Made by a program: the position numbers and the translations under genes. Shown in pieces: positions 1-8,028 of a stretch of 49,013 nt of DNA (position 1 is its first letter; each line of letters starts with the position of its first letter). Location: positions 1 to 49,013 of the forward strand of contig JBCCUP010000031.1 of NCBI GenBank assembly GCA_039196715.1, written 5' to 3'. The notes under the pieces were generated by a model. It was not told where the DNA came from and searched no databases. It saw only the letters and a list, made by a program, of their open reading frames with translations. This stretch comes from Pseudomonadota bacterium. GTDB lineage: Bacteria > Pseudomonadota > Gammaproteobacteria > CALCKW01.

Positions 1-57
1 AGTCAGTTCAACCGCTTCGCGCTTGAACTCGGCACTGTATTGTCGTCTTGTCTTCAT
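1..57 (-). CDS. IS3-family transposase OrfA, N-terminal fragment (runs off window)
   Basis: Read on the minus strand from an ATG at 57, the 19 visible codons give MKTRRQYSAEFKREAVELT, the typical opening of OrfA proteins of IS3-family transposons (helix-turn-helix DNA-binding half of an OrfAB transposase). A fair ribosome-binding site (TAGGAG) lies just upstream at about 64-69. The rest of the element is outside the window, so it cannot be said whether it is intact or which IS3 subgroup it belongs to. The assignment rests on the characteristic QYSAEFKREAV stretch; the family call is fairly secure, the activity unknown. Confidence 0.85.
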   Translation of the reverse strand, partial: MKTRRQYSAEFKREAVELT

Positions 58-120
58 AAACACTCCTAGCGGCCACTATGGCTCTTTTCTGAAGTGTCCG
101 AGATGGCGGGGTAGAACCCA
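1..120 (-). mobile_element. End of an IS3-family insertion sequence
   Basis: The visible element runs from its probable outer end near 120 leftward out of the window. On the minus strand the end begins TGGGTTCTACCCCGCC and continues with CTCGGACACTT before the orfA leader. The TG start and the run of C followed by a GGACA-type sequence fit terminal inverted repeats of IS3-family elements. The other end is not in the window, so the inverted repeat partner and the target duplication could not be checked. The exact boundary is uncertain by a few bases. Confidence 0.6.
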
Positions 121-559
121 TACGTCGCTCTGTCTTCTCTATCCTTTCTCCAAGTGATTTTTGATGAGCCTTCTGCTTAAACCTTGTTGTCAATACAGAT
201 ATTTCGCCAAGTACAATTCTTTTAAATAGTCTTACCGTTAAAGTGCTTGCGCTCAGCAAGTGCGGAAATTCCTCGAACACGCGAATTGCATGCGCTTTGA
301 AGATCGGGTCCTCTATAGAATTCGCCCAGTGAATGCACTTTCCGTAGTGATCAATCAGCTCCTCAAATTTGGAATGGGAGTCTCTGAGCGCGGTGTAGTA
401 TTCCCACTCATCCATACCACCCTTGTTAAAACGGATAAAGGCTTGGGTGCTACCGATGATCTGTGGCGGAATGATGTAGGGCTCTTGTTCTCCAACCCCG
501 GCCCACTTATCTCCCAGCCTACCTGGAAAACCAGGCTCATCTGACCAAACTGTACTCAC
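8..559 (-). CDS. Hypothetical protein, C-terminus replaced by IS sequence
   Basis: A 183-codon frame starts at a GTG at 559 with only a weak ribosome-binding site. I do not recognise the family. The first about 146 residues look like a soluble alpha/beta protein without signal peptide or membrane segment. From codon 147 (about position 121) the frame continues into the IS3-type terminal repeat and across the orfA start in a different frame, so the last about 37 residues are IS-derived. The gene was therefore probably longer and was cut by the insertion. The stretch is visibly more AT-rich than the rest of the window, which suggests foreign origin. It is divergent from the recombinase gene at 669. 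Confidence 0.5.
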   Translation of the reverse strand: MSTVWSDEPGFPGRLGDKWAGVGEQEPYIIPPQIIGSTQAFIRFNKGGMDEWEYYTALRDSHSKFEELIDHYGKCIHWANSIEDPIFKAHAIRVFEEFPHLLSASTLTVRLFKRIVLGEISVLTTRFKQKAHQKSLGERIEKTERRMGSTPPSRTLQKRAIVAARSVYEDKTTIQCRVQARSG

Positions 560-595
560 CTTACTGACCTCGTGTCGCTGAACTCGCGCCGAACC

Positions 596-613
596 TACGT
601 TTTGTACGTTTTG
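596..613. repeat. Tandem 9-bp direct repeat between divergent genes
   Basis: TACGTTTTG occurs twice back to back (596-604 and 605-613), followed by a partial third copy (CGTTTTG) near 621-627. It lies in the 109-bp gap between the minus-strand hypothetical gene and the plus-strand recombinase. Short iterated sites near a recombinase gene could be arm-type or regulator binding sites. That is inference; the repeat itself is seen. Confidence 0.4.
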
Positions 614-668
614 CTGTTGTCGTTTTGATATTCTGTCAACAGCACGATGTGCGCTAACAGCATTATAT

Positions 669-1421
669 ATGCGGTTTGCGGGTTCACGCGAACAGAATAA
701 ATTTGATGTTTACAGTTCCGTTTTCGGTTTGTCGAAGGGAGTAAAAAGGGCCTTGGAATACGTCGACCCACTGCGATCAGAGGCTGAGGTGATCACGTTC
801 GAGAATGCGGTGCTGGCGCGGTGCGGGCTCACCCACTGGCAGATCTGGTGCTTGGCGTACGGATTCGCACAACGAATCAGCGACACTCTCAAGCTGAAGT
901 TCACCGACTTCAACCAGCAGGGCTTCTACACCGGCGCCATGCGCGTGAAGATCAAGCATAAGAAGACTGGCGCGATCGTCCGGCCGCTGAGTCACAAGCG
1001 AACTGCGGACATCGTCAAGTAGTTGTTCGATGATCGACAACCGGGACAGGTGCTGCTGTTCCCCTCACCCTATCGTGGCCGGTCAGAGCGAGTGGAGACG
1101 ATGTACTCCAGGCAGGCCATCTACAACGCCTGGCGAAAGAGCGCGACTGACGCCGGCATCGAGACCACCATCGGGACACACACGCCCCGAAAGACGGCCG
1201 CGTACCTCGCCTACAAAGCTGGCATTGATATCGAGGTTATTGCAGCATGGCTCGGACACCGCAGCACAGCCACAACGCGCGCGTACCTTGGAATCACTCA
1301 GGCGGAAATCGACGAGTGTGCCGCGCAGTTTGGTCAGTTCGGAAACTCACTGTTCGACGCTCAGCGAAAGGCAGCCCAAGGGCGCAATGGCCGCCGGGGG
1401 CAGGCTCGCCGGGCAGCCTAG
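669..1421 (+). pseudogene. Tyrosine recombinase/integrase split by one in-frame amber codon
   Basis: Codons 1-117 and 119-250 lie in one frame, separated only by a TAG at 1020-1022. Together they give a compact phage/ICE-type tyrosine recombinase catalytic domain. Visible catalytic residues are Arg69 in FAQRISD, His171 and Arg174 in HTPR, His197 in WLGH, and the nucleophile Tyr206 in TRAYLGIT. The GITQAEID tail is common in this small integrase group. Apart from the stop, the frame is open and conserved, so the lesion is recent, suppressed, or a sequencing error. Without readthrough the first half lacks the nucleophile and the second half the first Arg. A low-scoring TTG restart at 1023 is possible but would make only the C-terminal part. 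Confidence 0.75.
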
Positions 1422-1425
1422 ATCG

Positions 1426-1869
1426 CTACGCCCTTTTCAGGGCTCGACGTGCACACGCCATCCACGACCGGAGCACAGTCCGCATCGAGATCAACATCGG
1501 TTTGGCTTGTTGATCGAAGTGCCGAGTGTCCATCGACGGGCGCTGCAACGCGCGCGCAACGGTTGGTCGGCCGTATTGCCGGTTGTCCAGAAACTCGCGT
1601 ACCACTACGGTCGCGCATGCGGTTGGCAGCGCGGGGTATTTGTTTGGGTTCCAGGTGGCTGTATGCCGTCGATGGTGTTTGAACATCTCGACAACCAGTG
1701 CGGCCTCGAGCTTTACCCGTGACACTTGGTCTCGACATACCGCCACACGCAGTAGCAGCACCGGGCTGTCTGGCAATCGCTCCAGCGCCTGCATGACTGA
1801 CACTCGGTCTGAAACCGAGCTGATTCGAGCGACAAGCTCTAACGCTCTGTCGAGTGCGCCAGTCTCCAT
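1426..1869 (-). CDS. Hypothetical protein in degraded island region
   Basis: A 147-codon frame opens with ATG at 1869 inside the last codons of the neighbouring frame (31-bp overlap with 1839-2315), as in tightly packed phage genes. The N-terminal 60 residues read like a helical soluble domain (ETGALDRALELVARI...). No family is recognised and there is no signal peptide or membrane segment. It stops only a few bases past the end of the recombinase pseudogene on the other strand (1421). Competing frames of similar length cover the same stretch, so the gene call is tentative. Confidence 0.35.
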   Translation of the reverse strand: METGALDRALELVARISSVSDRVSVMQALERLPDSPVLLLRVAVCRDQVSRVKLEAALVVEMFKHHRRHTATWNPNKYPALPTACATVVVREFLDNRQYGRPTVARALQRPSMDTRHFDQQAKPMLISMRTVLRSWMACARRALKRA

Positions 1870-2315
1870 GGCTGCATGTCCTGCGCTGTGTCGATGTCTG
1901 GCGGCTGCTGGTTGTACACGCCTGTGGGGCGGCCATGACTAACAGCCGCGTACTTCACTGACTCATCGTCGGTGGTGCTGGTCTTGAAAGCGCAATCAGG
2001 TTCGACACACTCCCAGTACCGCCGAATGCGCCCACCTGGCCTGCGGTGAGTGGAATGCAAGTTACAGCGACCATGGTGAGGACATTCGGGTCGAGGCAAT
2101 ACGTCAGCATCAGCGTTCGACGCTGGTGCGTGAACAATTACGTGGACACGATCACCCTCAATGGCCGCAACCTCGAACAGCGCGCCGTTCACCTCCACGT
2201 CCTCACCAACGCCAAGCGTGCAGTCCCTTGAATCCCGCTTGCGTGATTCCTTCGCCTCGCGAGCATCGCCGTTGATCCTGTCGACTGCGGCCTGGGTCAG
2301 CGGGCCGCTGCTCAC
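1839..2315 (-). CDS. Small zinc-ribbon-like phage-type protein
   Basis: The 158-residue product has a charged N-terminal helix (DAREAKESRKRD) and, in its second half, four cysteines arranged as CPHHGRC ... ECVEPDC, spaced like a zinc ribbon. The second pair, preceded by an arginine-rich strand, recalls Ogr/Delta-type phage activators, but the match is too loose for a name. Its GTG start at 2315 overlaps the stop of the preceding minus-strand frame (GTGA), and its 3' end overlaps the next frame, so it looks like the middle gene of a translationally coupled trio. Role unknown; a DNA-binding or regulatory function is inference only. Confidence 0.5.
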   Translation of the reverse strand: MSSGPLTQAAVDRINGDAREAKESRKRDSRDCTLGVGEDVEVNGALFEVAAIEGDRVHVIVHAPASNADADVLPRPECPHHGRCNLHSTHRRPGGRIRRYWECVEPDCAFKTSTTDDESVKYAAVSHGRPTGVYNQQPPDIDTAQDMQPWRLAHSTER

Positions 2316-2539
2316 GCGACGTGCTCACGCTTGGGCGCACCTGTGGCAAACCGCGACATCGAATCACTCGAATCGGAGTCTGCACTGCTCTGGCTTCCGG
2401 AGGGATGAAGCACAGACCCTTCGATCCATCGGCCTATCCACACCGGCTGTGCCAGCCGTTCGCTTGCATCGAACAACGCAAGGGACCCGATGAGGATCGC
2501 GGCTGGTGTTACTCCGTTGGCCTCTGCCTGTGACGTCAC
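2312..2539 (-). CDS. Hypothetical small protein upstream of the zinc-ribbon gene
   Basis: A minus-strand frame that could start at a GTG at 2539 and ends at 2312, overlapping the next start by four bases. Its C-terminus is SRFATGAPKREHVA. A longer version from ATG 2617 exists but would run antisense through recognisable integrase sequence, so I prefer the shorter start. About 75 residues, no family recognised, no membrane segment. The only support is the stop-start overlap with the downstream gene, so it may not be real. Confidence 0.3.
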   Translation of the reverse strand: MTSQAEANGVTPAAILIGSLALFDASERLAQPVWIGRWIEGSVLHPSGSQSSADSDSSDSMSRFATGAPKREHVA

Positions 2540-2972
2540 AACGTGCTGGTGTGTGACAACCTGTGACCCGAGCTCGCGTTTCGACACCCAACTCAGCCAA
2601 AGCTTGAGCGACGGCATCGCCTGTCCCTACTGGGTCCGCCGTCGCCCCGATATCCAGCGCCCGCAGCACTTGAACAACAAATCGCATCCATTCTCTGTGG
2701 TCCCCGGCTACCTCGCCAAAGGGTTTTCCAAGGTCCGAGACACCTGCGGCCTCGCCGTCGGCGGCAAGCCGCCAACCTTTCACGAGATCCGTGGATTCGG
2801 GTCACGACCGTACCGCCAAGCCGGCTTCTCGAAGGACTACGTGCGCGAGCTGATGGCGCACAGCGATGGGCGGATGACAGATATCTACCTGAACACGCCT
2901 GGTGCCCTACAGGATGAACACTATCAGAGTGTCAGGGACGATCTTCAGCTTCAAGACCTCAAGAGGCCGTGA
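2490..2972 (+). pseudogene. Lambda-type phage integrase, C-terminal remnant
   Basis: From about 2,575 on, this frame reads as the C-terminal catalytic part of a lambda-Int-like prophage integrase: CPYWVRRRPD, then PTFHEIRGFGSR (His-x-x-Arg), ELMAHSDGRMTD (second His) and the nucleophile Tyr in TDIYL. The N-terminal arm-binding and core-binding domains and the first catalytic Arg are missing, and the first 25-30 residues do not look like integrase. It is therefore a truncated relic. It points toward and ends about 110 bp from the 3' end of tRNA-Gly, the usual place for an integrase gene of an element inserted in a tRNA. It is a different recombinase type from the one at 669. Confidence 0.75.
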
Positions 2973-3028
2973 TCTGCGTAGACACAGACCGGCGAGATGT
3001 TTGTCTACTCAGTGTCTTCGCTACAACG

Positions 3029-3063
3029 AAAAACAGCGACCCGGTCACCCGTAAGTCGCTGTT
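3029..3063 (-). terminator. Rho-independent terminator after tRNA-Gly
   Basis: On the minus strand AACAGCGAC (3063-3055) pairs perfectly with GTCGCTGTT (3040-3032) around a 14-nt loop that holds a further small GGTGACC palindrome, followed by TTTTT (3033-3029). It sits 17-50 bases past the end of tRNA-Gly and would end the uvrC-pgsA-tRNA transcript. Confidence 0.7.
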
Positions 3064-3079
3064 ATTCAGTAAGAAATCT

Positions 3080-3155
<76 letters not shown>

Positions 3156-3195
3156 CGCACCAAGCCGAGGATAATGGCAGCAAACCCCCGGTCCG

Positions 3196-3741
3196 TCAAC
3201 TCCGGATCGCCGCCTGAATGTACTGGATCATGCTCCAGATGGTGAGGATCGCGGCCACGTAGAGCAGCACGACGCCGAGCGGCCAGAGGTCGACGCCGAA
3301 CAGCGGCGACTCGTAGAGCAGCACCACCAGCGCGACAATCTGGCAGGTGGTCTTGAGCTTGCCCCAGATAGACACCGCAACACTGGCACGTTGGCCAATC
3401 TCGGCCATCCACTCGCGCAACGCGGAGATGGTGATCTCCCGACCGACGATGACGATCGCGGGCACCGTGATCACCCAGCTCGCGGCGGCCTCGACCACCA
3501 GCACCAGTGCGGTCATGACCATGAGCTTGTCCGCCACCGGGTCGAGAAAGGCACCGAAGCGCGACTCCTGTTGCCACTTGCGCGCAAGGTAACCGTCGAG
3601 CCAGTCCGTGATGCCGCCGATGATGAAGAGCGCCGCGGCCGCGGGCCGGGCCCACTCGACCGGTGTGTAGAAGACCGCAACCAGCACCGGCAAGAGCACG
3701 ATGCGCATCAAGGTCAGCAGCGTTGGCAGGTTCTGAGGCAT
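3196..3741 (-). CDS. pgsA: CDP-diacylglycerol--glycerol-3-phosphate 3-phosphatidyltransferase
   Basis: Makes phosphatidylglycerophosphate from CDP-diacylglycerol and sn-glycerol-3-phosphate in the inner membrane, the committed step to phosphatidylglycerol and cardiolipin. The 181-residue product has the full CDP-alcohol phosphatidyltransferase signature, DG-x2-AR-x8-G-x3-D-x3-D, seen as DWLDGYLAR followed by GAFLDPVAD, and several hydrophobic helices. The start MPQNLPTLLTLMRI at 3741 matches known PgsA N-termini; the frame is open further upstream into uvrC but that part is only read-through. It lies 22 bp after uvrC in the same direction and 40 bp before tRNA-Gly, the conserved gammaproteobacterial order. 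Confidence 0.95.
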   Translation of the reverse strand: MPQNLPTLLTLMRIVLLPVLVAVFYTPVEWARPAAAALFIIGGITDWLDGYLARKWQQESRFGAFLDPVADKLMVMTALVLVVEAAASWVITVPAIVIVGREITISALREWMAEIGQRASVAVSIWGKLKTTCQIVALVVLLYESPLFGVDLWPLGVVLLYVAAILTIWSMIQYIQAAIRS

Positions 3742-3763
3742 AACAGCGGCGCTTCTCCGAGCG

Positions 3764-5641
3764 CTATTTGTCGTGAAAATAATCGTACACACCCTGGCCC
3801 AGGGTGCGACTGATGCCGGGCACCCGCGCGATTTCCTCGACGCTCGCGCGCTGCAAGGCCTGAATGCCACCGAAATACGTCAACAGGGCCTGTCGGCGTT
3901 TTGCACCCAGGCCCTTGATGTCCTCGAGCACCGACCGGCGACGCGCCCGCCCACGCTTGCCACGGTGGCCGGCGATGGCGTGCCGGTGCGATTCATCGCG
4001 CACGTGCTGGATCAGGTGCAGCGCAGCCGAGTCCGAGGCGAGCTGCATCGTCTCGCCGTTGCGGTAACTCAGGATCAGCACTTCGTCACCGGGGCGGCGT
4101 GCTGCGCCCTTGCTGACCGCGACCAGGGCAACGCTCTGCAATCCGAGTGAGTCAAAAACGGCCTCCGCGACCCCGAGTTGCCCTTTGCCGCCGTCGATCA
4201 ACACCAGGTCCGGCAGCGACTTGTTTTCGTCGAGCAGGCGAGTATACCGCCGTGTCAGTACCTGGTGCATGGCAGCGTAGTCATCTCCGGCGGTGACGCC
4301 CTTGACGTCAAAGCGGCGGTAGGCACGCCGTGCCGGCCCCTCGCGGTCGAAGACCACACAGGAGCCCACTGTGGCCTCGCCCTGCGTGTGGCTGATGTCG
4401 AAACACTCGATGCGCTCGGGCACGCTGTCGAGACCGAGTGTCCGTGTCAGCGCCTCGAAACGCTCGAGCTGCCCCGCGCGCGAGGAGAGGTGCTGGGCGA
4501 GCGCGAGCTCGGCGTTGTTGCGCGCCATGTCGAGCCACCGCGCCCGCTCACCGCGCACGGCATCACTGATGCCGACCTTGTGTCCGGCCTGTTCGCTCAG
4601 CACCGTCGCCAACACGTCCACCTCGGCCACGCGGTGGCTGAGGATAAGTTGCGGCGGCGCCCCGTGGTCAAGGTAGTTCTGCACCACGAAACGGTAGAGC
4701 GCCTCCTCGGCCGTCGCGTCGGCCGGCATCCGTGGGAAGAACGCGGTGTTGCCGAGGTTGAGCCCGTTGCGGATCGAGAAGAGCTGTATGCAGGCCTGCC
4801 CCCGGTCTGTCGCACACGCAATCACGTCGACGTTGCCCGCCTTGCCCTCGACGAACTGCTGGTCGGTGATGTGTTTGAGGTCGGTGATCCGGTCACGCAA
4901 CACCGCGGCGCGCTCGTAGTCCTGGGCCTCGGCCGCGCGGTTCATGTCGACCACCAACTCGTCGAGCACCGCCTGGTTCTGGCCGTTGAGCACGCGCACG
5001 GTCAGCTCGACGTCAGCGCGGTAGTCGGCCTCGGACACCAGCCCAACACACGGCGCGCGACAGCGCTTGATCTGGTGCTGCAGGCACGGCCGGCTGCGGT
5101 TCTTGAAATAACTGTCTTCGCACTGGCGCACCTGGAAGAGCTTCTGCACGAAGCTCAGGGTCTTGCGCACCGCACGGCTGTGCGGGTACGGACCGAAGAA
5201 CTCGCCCGGTTTCTTGCGCGCACCGCGGTGGTAGCTCACGCGCGGGTAGGTGTCCTCGGTGCTGATGTACACGTACGGGTAGCTCTTGTCGTCCCGCATG
5301 AGCACGTTGTAGCGCGGCCGGTGCTGCTTGATGAGCTGGTTTTCCAGCACCAGGGCCTCGGCGGCTGTGCGGGTCACCGTGACGTCCACACCGGCGATCT
5401 TGGCCACCAGGCGCGCGGTCTTGATGCTGTCGACCACCTTGTTGAAATAACTCGACAGGCGCGCACGCAGGTTGCCGGCCTTGCCGACGTAGATGATGTC
5501 ACCGTCGGCGTCGAGCATGCGGTAGACGCCCGGCCGCGTGGTCACGGTGCGCAGGAAGGCGCGGCTGTCGAAGGCCTCCGGCGGCGATGTGCCGGACTCC
5601 GGTTCGGGCTCGGTGGCGTCGGTGTCGTGCTCGGTGTTCAC
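3764..5641 (-). CDS. uvrC: Excinuclease ABC subunit C
   Basis: The nuclease that cuts on both sides of a lesion in nucleotide excision repair, acting with UvrA and UvrB. The 625-residue protein has the N-terminal GIY-YIG domain (GVYRMLDADG ... IIYVGKAGNLRAR, about residues 35-115), a UvrB-interacting UVR motif around 215-245, an RNase H-like C-terminal nuclease domain with the conserved Asp in ECFDISHTQG, and tandem helix-hairpin-helix motifs at the end (DIKGLGAKRR, VPGISRTLG). Length is close to the family norm (about 600-610), with a slightly long acidic N-terminus. It begins only 8 bp after the fabH stop, so it is probably in the same transcript. Confidence 0.96.
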   Translation of the reverse strand: MNTEHDTDATEPEPESGTSPPEAFDSRAFLRTVTTRPGVYRMLDADGDIIYVGKAGNLRARLSSYFNKVVDSIKTARLVAKIAGVDVTVTRTAAEALVLENQLIKQHRPRYNVLMRDDKSYPYVYISTEDTYPRVSYHRGARKKPGEFFGPYPHSRAVRKTLSFVQKLFQVRQCEDSYFKNRSRPCLQHQIKRCRAPCVGLVSEADYRADVELTVRVLNGQNQAVLDELVVDMNRAAEAQDYERAAVLRDRITDLKHITDQQFVEGKAGNVDVIACATDRGQACIQLFSIRNGLNLGNTAFFPRMPADATAEEALYRFVVQNYLDHGAPPQLILSHRVAEVDVLATVLSEQAGHKVGISDAVRGERARWLDMARNNAELALAQHLSSRAGQLERFEALTRTLGLDSVPERIECFDISHTQGEATVGSCVVFDREGPARRAYRRFDVKGVTAGDDYAAMHQVLTRRYTRLLDENKSLPDLVLIDGGKGQLGVAEAVFDSLGLQSVALVAVSKGAARRPGDEVLILSYRNGETMQLASDSAALHLIQHVRDESHRHAIAGHRGKRGRARRRSVLEDIKGLGAKRRQALLTYFGGIQALQRASVEEIARVPGISRTLGQGVYDYFHDK

Positions 5642-5649
5642 ACGGCCAC

Positions 5650-6618
5650 TCAGTAGCGAATCAGCGCGGCGCCCCAGGTGAACCCGCCGCCAAAGGCTTC
5701 GATCAGGAAGAGCTGGCCGCGCGTGAGCTTGCCGGTGCGTACGGCCTCGTCGAGCGCGAGCGGGATCGAGGCGGCCGAGGTGTTGCCGTGGCGATCGACG
5801 GTGACCACCACCTTGTCCATGCCCATCTGCAGCTTGCGCGCGGTTGCCTTGATGATCCGGATGTTGGCCTGGTGCGGGATCAGCCAGTCGAGCTCGGTGC
5901 GGTCGAGGTTGTTGGCGGCGAGCGCCTCTTCGACCACGTCCCCCATTTTGGTGACCGCCATGCGGAAGACTTCGTTGCCGCGCATCTCGACAAAGGCACG
6001 GCCCTGCTGGACCGCCTCGTAGCCCTGCGACACCCCGGCCGGCACGTGCAGTGCGGTGGCGTGTGCGCCGTCGGCGTGCAGGTGCGTGGACATCACGCCC
6101 TGCTCGTCCGAGGCTTCGAGCACCACCGCACCCGCCCCGTCGCCGAACAGCACGCAGGTGCTGCGGTCTTCCCAGTTCAGGATGCGCGAGAAGGTCTCGG
6201 CGCCGATCACCAGCGCGCAGCGCGCCGCCCCCGCCTTGATGAAGTTGTCAGCGACCGCCAGCGCGTACACGAAGCCGCTGCACACGGCTTGCACATCGAA
6301 AGCGGCCGCGCCGACGTTGCCGAGCCGGTGTTGCAACAGGCACGCGGTGCTCGGGAAAATCTGGTCGGGCGTGGTCGTGGCGAGGACGATGAGGTCGATG
6401 TCTTCGGCCCGTCGCCCCGCCGCCTCGAGTGCCGCACGGCTCGCGTGTTCGGCGAGGTCGAGGGTGGTCTCGTCGTCGGCCGCAATGTGCCGCTGCGCAA
6501 TGCCGGAGCGCTCGCGGATCCACTCGTCGGAAGTGTCGACACGCGTCGCGAGCTCGTCGTTGCTGAGCACCCGCTCCGGCAAATAGCTGCCCGTACCGCA
6601 GATCCGCGCGTTGATCAT
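5650..6618 (-). CDS. fabH: Beta-ketoacyl-ACP synthase III
   Basis: Condenses acetyl-CoA with malonyl-ACP to start type II fatty acid synthesis in the cytoplasm. The 322-residue protein has the complete catalytic triad: Cys in AVCSGF, His in IPHQAN, and Asn in HGNTSAAS. The N-terminus [15 protein letters not shown] is typical. The start ATG at 6618 overlaps the plsX stop (ATGA), so the two are translationally coupled. In most relatives fabD, fabG and acpP follow; here uvrC follows after 8 bp. Confidence 0.96.
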   Translation of the reverse strand: MINARICGTGSYLPERVLSNDELATRVDTSDEWIRERSGIAQRHIAADDETTLDLAEHASRAALEAAGRRAEDIDLIVLATTTPDQIFPSTACLLQHRLGNVGAAAFDVQAVCSGFVYALAVADNFIKAGAARCALVIGAETFSRILNWEDRSTCVLFGDGAGAVVLEASDEQGVMSTHLHADGAHATALHVPAGVSQGYEAVQQGRAFVEMRGNEVFRMAVTKMGDVVEEALAANNLDRTELDWLIPHQANIRIIKATARKLQMGMDKVVVTVDRHGNTSAASIPLALDEAVRTGKLTRGQLFLIEAFGGGFTWGAALIRY

Positions 6619-7640
6619 GCTGTGCCTGTTCTCGCCTGCTGACGCACGGCCAGTCGCTGGTGAATTTTGTCCGGCACCTTGTTCGCCGCCTCGAGCACGG
6701 CGAGGTCAATCGCGCGACCAAACGCGCGTGCGTTGGCACCGCCGTGGCTCTTGATCACGATACCATTAATCCCGAGCAGGCTAGCGCCGTTGTGCCGGTC
6801 CGGGTCGATCTCACGCGACACGGCACGCAGCAGCGGCAGCGCCACCGCGCCCGCCAACCGGCCGTACCAGCTGCTGCCGAACACCCGCTTGACGGTCGAG
6901 ACGACAAACCGCGCCGCGCCCTCGGCGGTCTTCAGCGCGACGTTGCCGGTGAACCCGTCACAGACGATGACGTCCACGCGCTCGCTGAAGATGTCGTTGC
7001 CCTCTACGAATCCAATGTAGTTGAGGTCGCTTGCCGCGAGCATGCGGCCCGCTTCGCGCACGGCCTCCAGGCCCTTGAGCTCCTCGGAACCGACGTTGAG
7101 CAGGCCGACACGTGGCGCATCGATGGCGTCGACGGCCGACACCAGCTCGGCGCCCATGACCGCGAGCTGAAACAGGTTGTCGGCGTCGAAGCCGAGGTTG
7201 GCGCCGAGGTCGAGCATGTGAGTGTGGCCGCCAGCCGCCGGCAGGCTCGTGCAGAGCGCCGGTCGATCGATGCCGGGCAGGGTCTTGAGCACGAACCGCG
7301 CGGTGGCCATCAGTGCGCCGGTGTTGCCGGCGCTGACGCAAGCGTCCGCCTCACCGTCCTTGACCTGGTTCAAGGCGACGCGCATGGAGGAGTCTTTCTT
7401 GCCGCGCAGCGCCAGCGCAGGCGCTTCATCCATGGCCACGGTCTGGGTGGTGTGGACGATGCGCACGCGGCCGTGCGACGCCTGCGCGCCGAGCGCCCGG
7501 GTCACCGCGTCGCGGTCACCGGTGAGGCAGAGCTGGAGTCGCGGGTGGCGATCGAGCGCGGCCACGGCGGCCTCGGCGACGACGTTGACACCGCCGTCAC
7601 CGCCCATGGCATCTATGACCAGCCGGGAATCTGTATCCAC
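6615..7640 (-). CDS. plsX: Phosphate acyltransferase PlsX
   Basis: Converts acyl-ACP to acyl-phosphate, the acyl donor for PlsY in phospholipid synthesis; a peripheral membrane enzyme. The N-terminal IDAMGGDGG stretch is the family signature, and the internal [11 protein letters not shown] and [10 protein letters not shown] blocks are also typical. I place the start at the GTG at 7640 ([15 protein letters not shown]), giving 341 residues against about 345-356 in relatives. The longer frame from 7694 would translate through a perfect hairpin (7657-7681) and adds no conserved sequence. It overlaps fabH by 4 bp and follows rpmF after about 150 bp. Confidence 0.94.
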   Translation of the reverse strand: MDTDSRLVIDAMGGDGGVNVVAEAAVAALDRHPRLQLCLTGDRDAVTRALGAQASHGRVRIVHTTQTVAMDEAPALALRGKKDSSMRVALNQVKDGEADACVSAGNTGALMATARFVLKTLPGIDRPALCTSLPAAGGHTHMLDLGANLGFDADNLFQLAVMGAELVSAVDAIDAPRVGLLNVGSEELKGLEAVREAGRMLAASDLNYIGFVEGNDIFSERVDVIVCDGFTGNVALKTAEGAARFVVSTVKRVFGSSWYGRLAGAVALPLLRAVSREIDPDRHNGASLLGINGIVIKSHGGANARAFGRAIDLAVLEAANKVPDKIHQRLAVRQQARTGTA

Positions 7641-7656
7641 GCCTCTCTCACACGGG

Positions 7657-7681
7657 AACGGCGCCCACGTGGGGCGCCGTT
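7657..7681 (-). promoter_or_regulatory. Perfect 10-bp hairpin in the rpmF-plsX leader
   Basis: AACGGCGCCC and GGGCGCCGTT form a perfect 10-bp stem with a 5-nt loop 16 bases before the plsX GTG. No U-run follows on the minus strand, so it is not a normal terminator. It could be an RNase processing or stability element that sets different rpmF and plsX levels, or a pause site. The structure is seen; the role is inference. Confidence 0.5.
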
Positions 7682-7792
7682 GAATCGGTCGCACTGGCTG
7701 ACAAGCATAGCAGTGGCCGTGTCGCGCGCTGGGGTCGCGTGTTGATCACGCCCCGCGCGCCAATTCGTCGATCGCTGTACGGTGAGCGGGGC

Positions 7793-7993
7793 TCACTCGT
7801 CGTCGTCGTCCTCGACGTCTTCAGCGCTGTCGATGACCTGCTTGCCGCGGTAGTAGCCTTCCGCCGTCACGTGGTGACGCAGGTGGGTTTCGCCGGTGGT
7901 GGCGTCGACCGACAGCGTCGGTCCACCGAGGCTGTCGTGCGCCCGGCGCATGCCGCGGCGAGAGCGGGACTTGCGATTCTGTTGAACTGCCAT
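7793..7993 (-). CDS. rpmF: 50S ribosomal protein L32
   Basis: A 66-residue basic protein of the large ribosomal subunit. The start [20 protein letters not shown] is the hallmark of bacterial L32, and the [15 protein letters not shown] block is conserved. The C-terminal tail is unusually acidic (EDVEDDDDE) and makes it a few residues longer than E. coli L32. An AGGAG box lies upstream of the ATG. It follows yceD by 35 bp, the conserved yceD-rpmF-plsX-fabH order. Confidence 0.97.
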   Translation of the reverse strand: MAVQQNRKSRSRRGMRRAHDSLGGPTLSVDATTGETHLRHHVTAEGYYRGKQVIDSAEDVEDDDDE

Positions 7994-8028
7994 GAGACAT
8001 CAAGCTCCTGTTTAGGTGTGCCGTCGGG

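Noticed and set aside
1020-1022. Amber codon as a pyrrolysine or programmed recoding site
   Set aside because: No recoding signal or pyrrolysine gene is seen; an ordinary nonsense mutation in an eroded island is simpler.
4178-5656. Long plus-strand frame opposite uvrC (492 codons) and a minus-strand frame opposite pgi (9214-10683)
   Set aside because: Both are shadows of well-conserved genes and show no domain.
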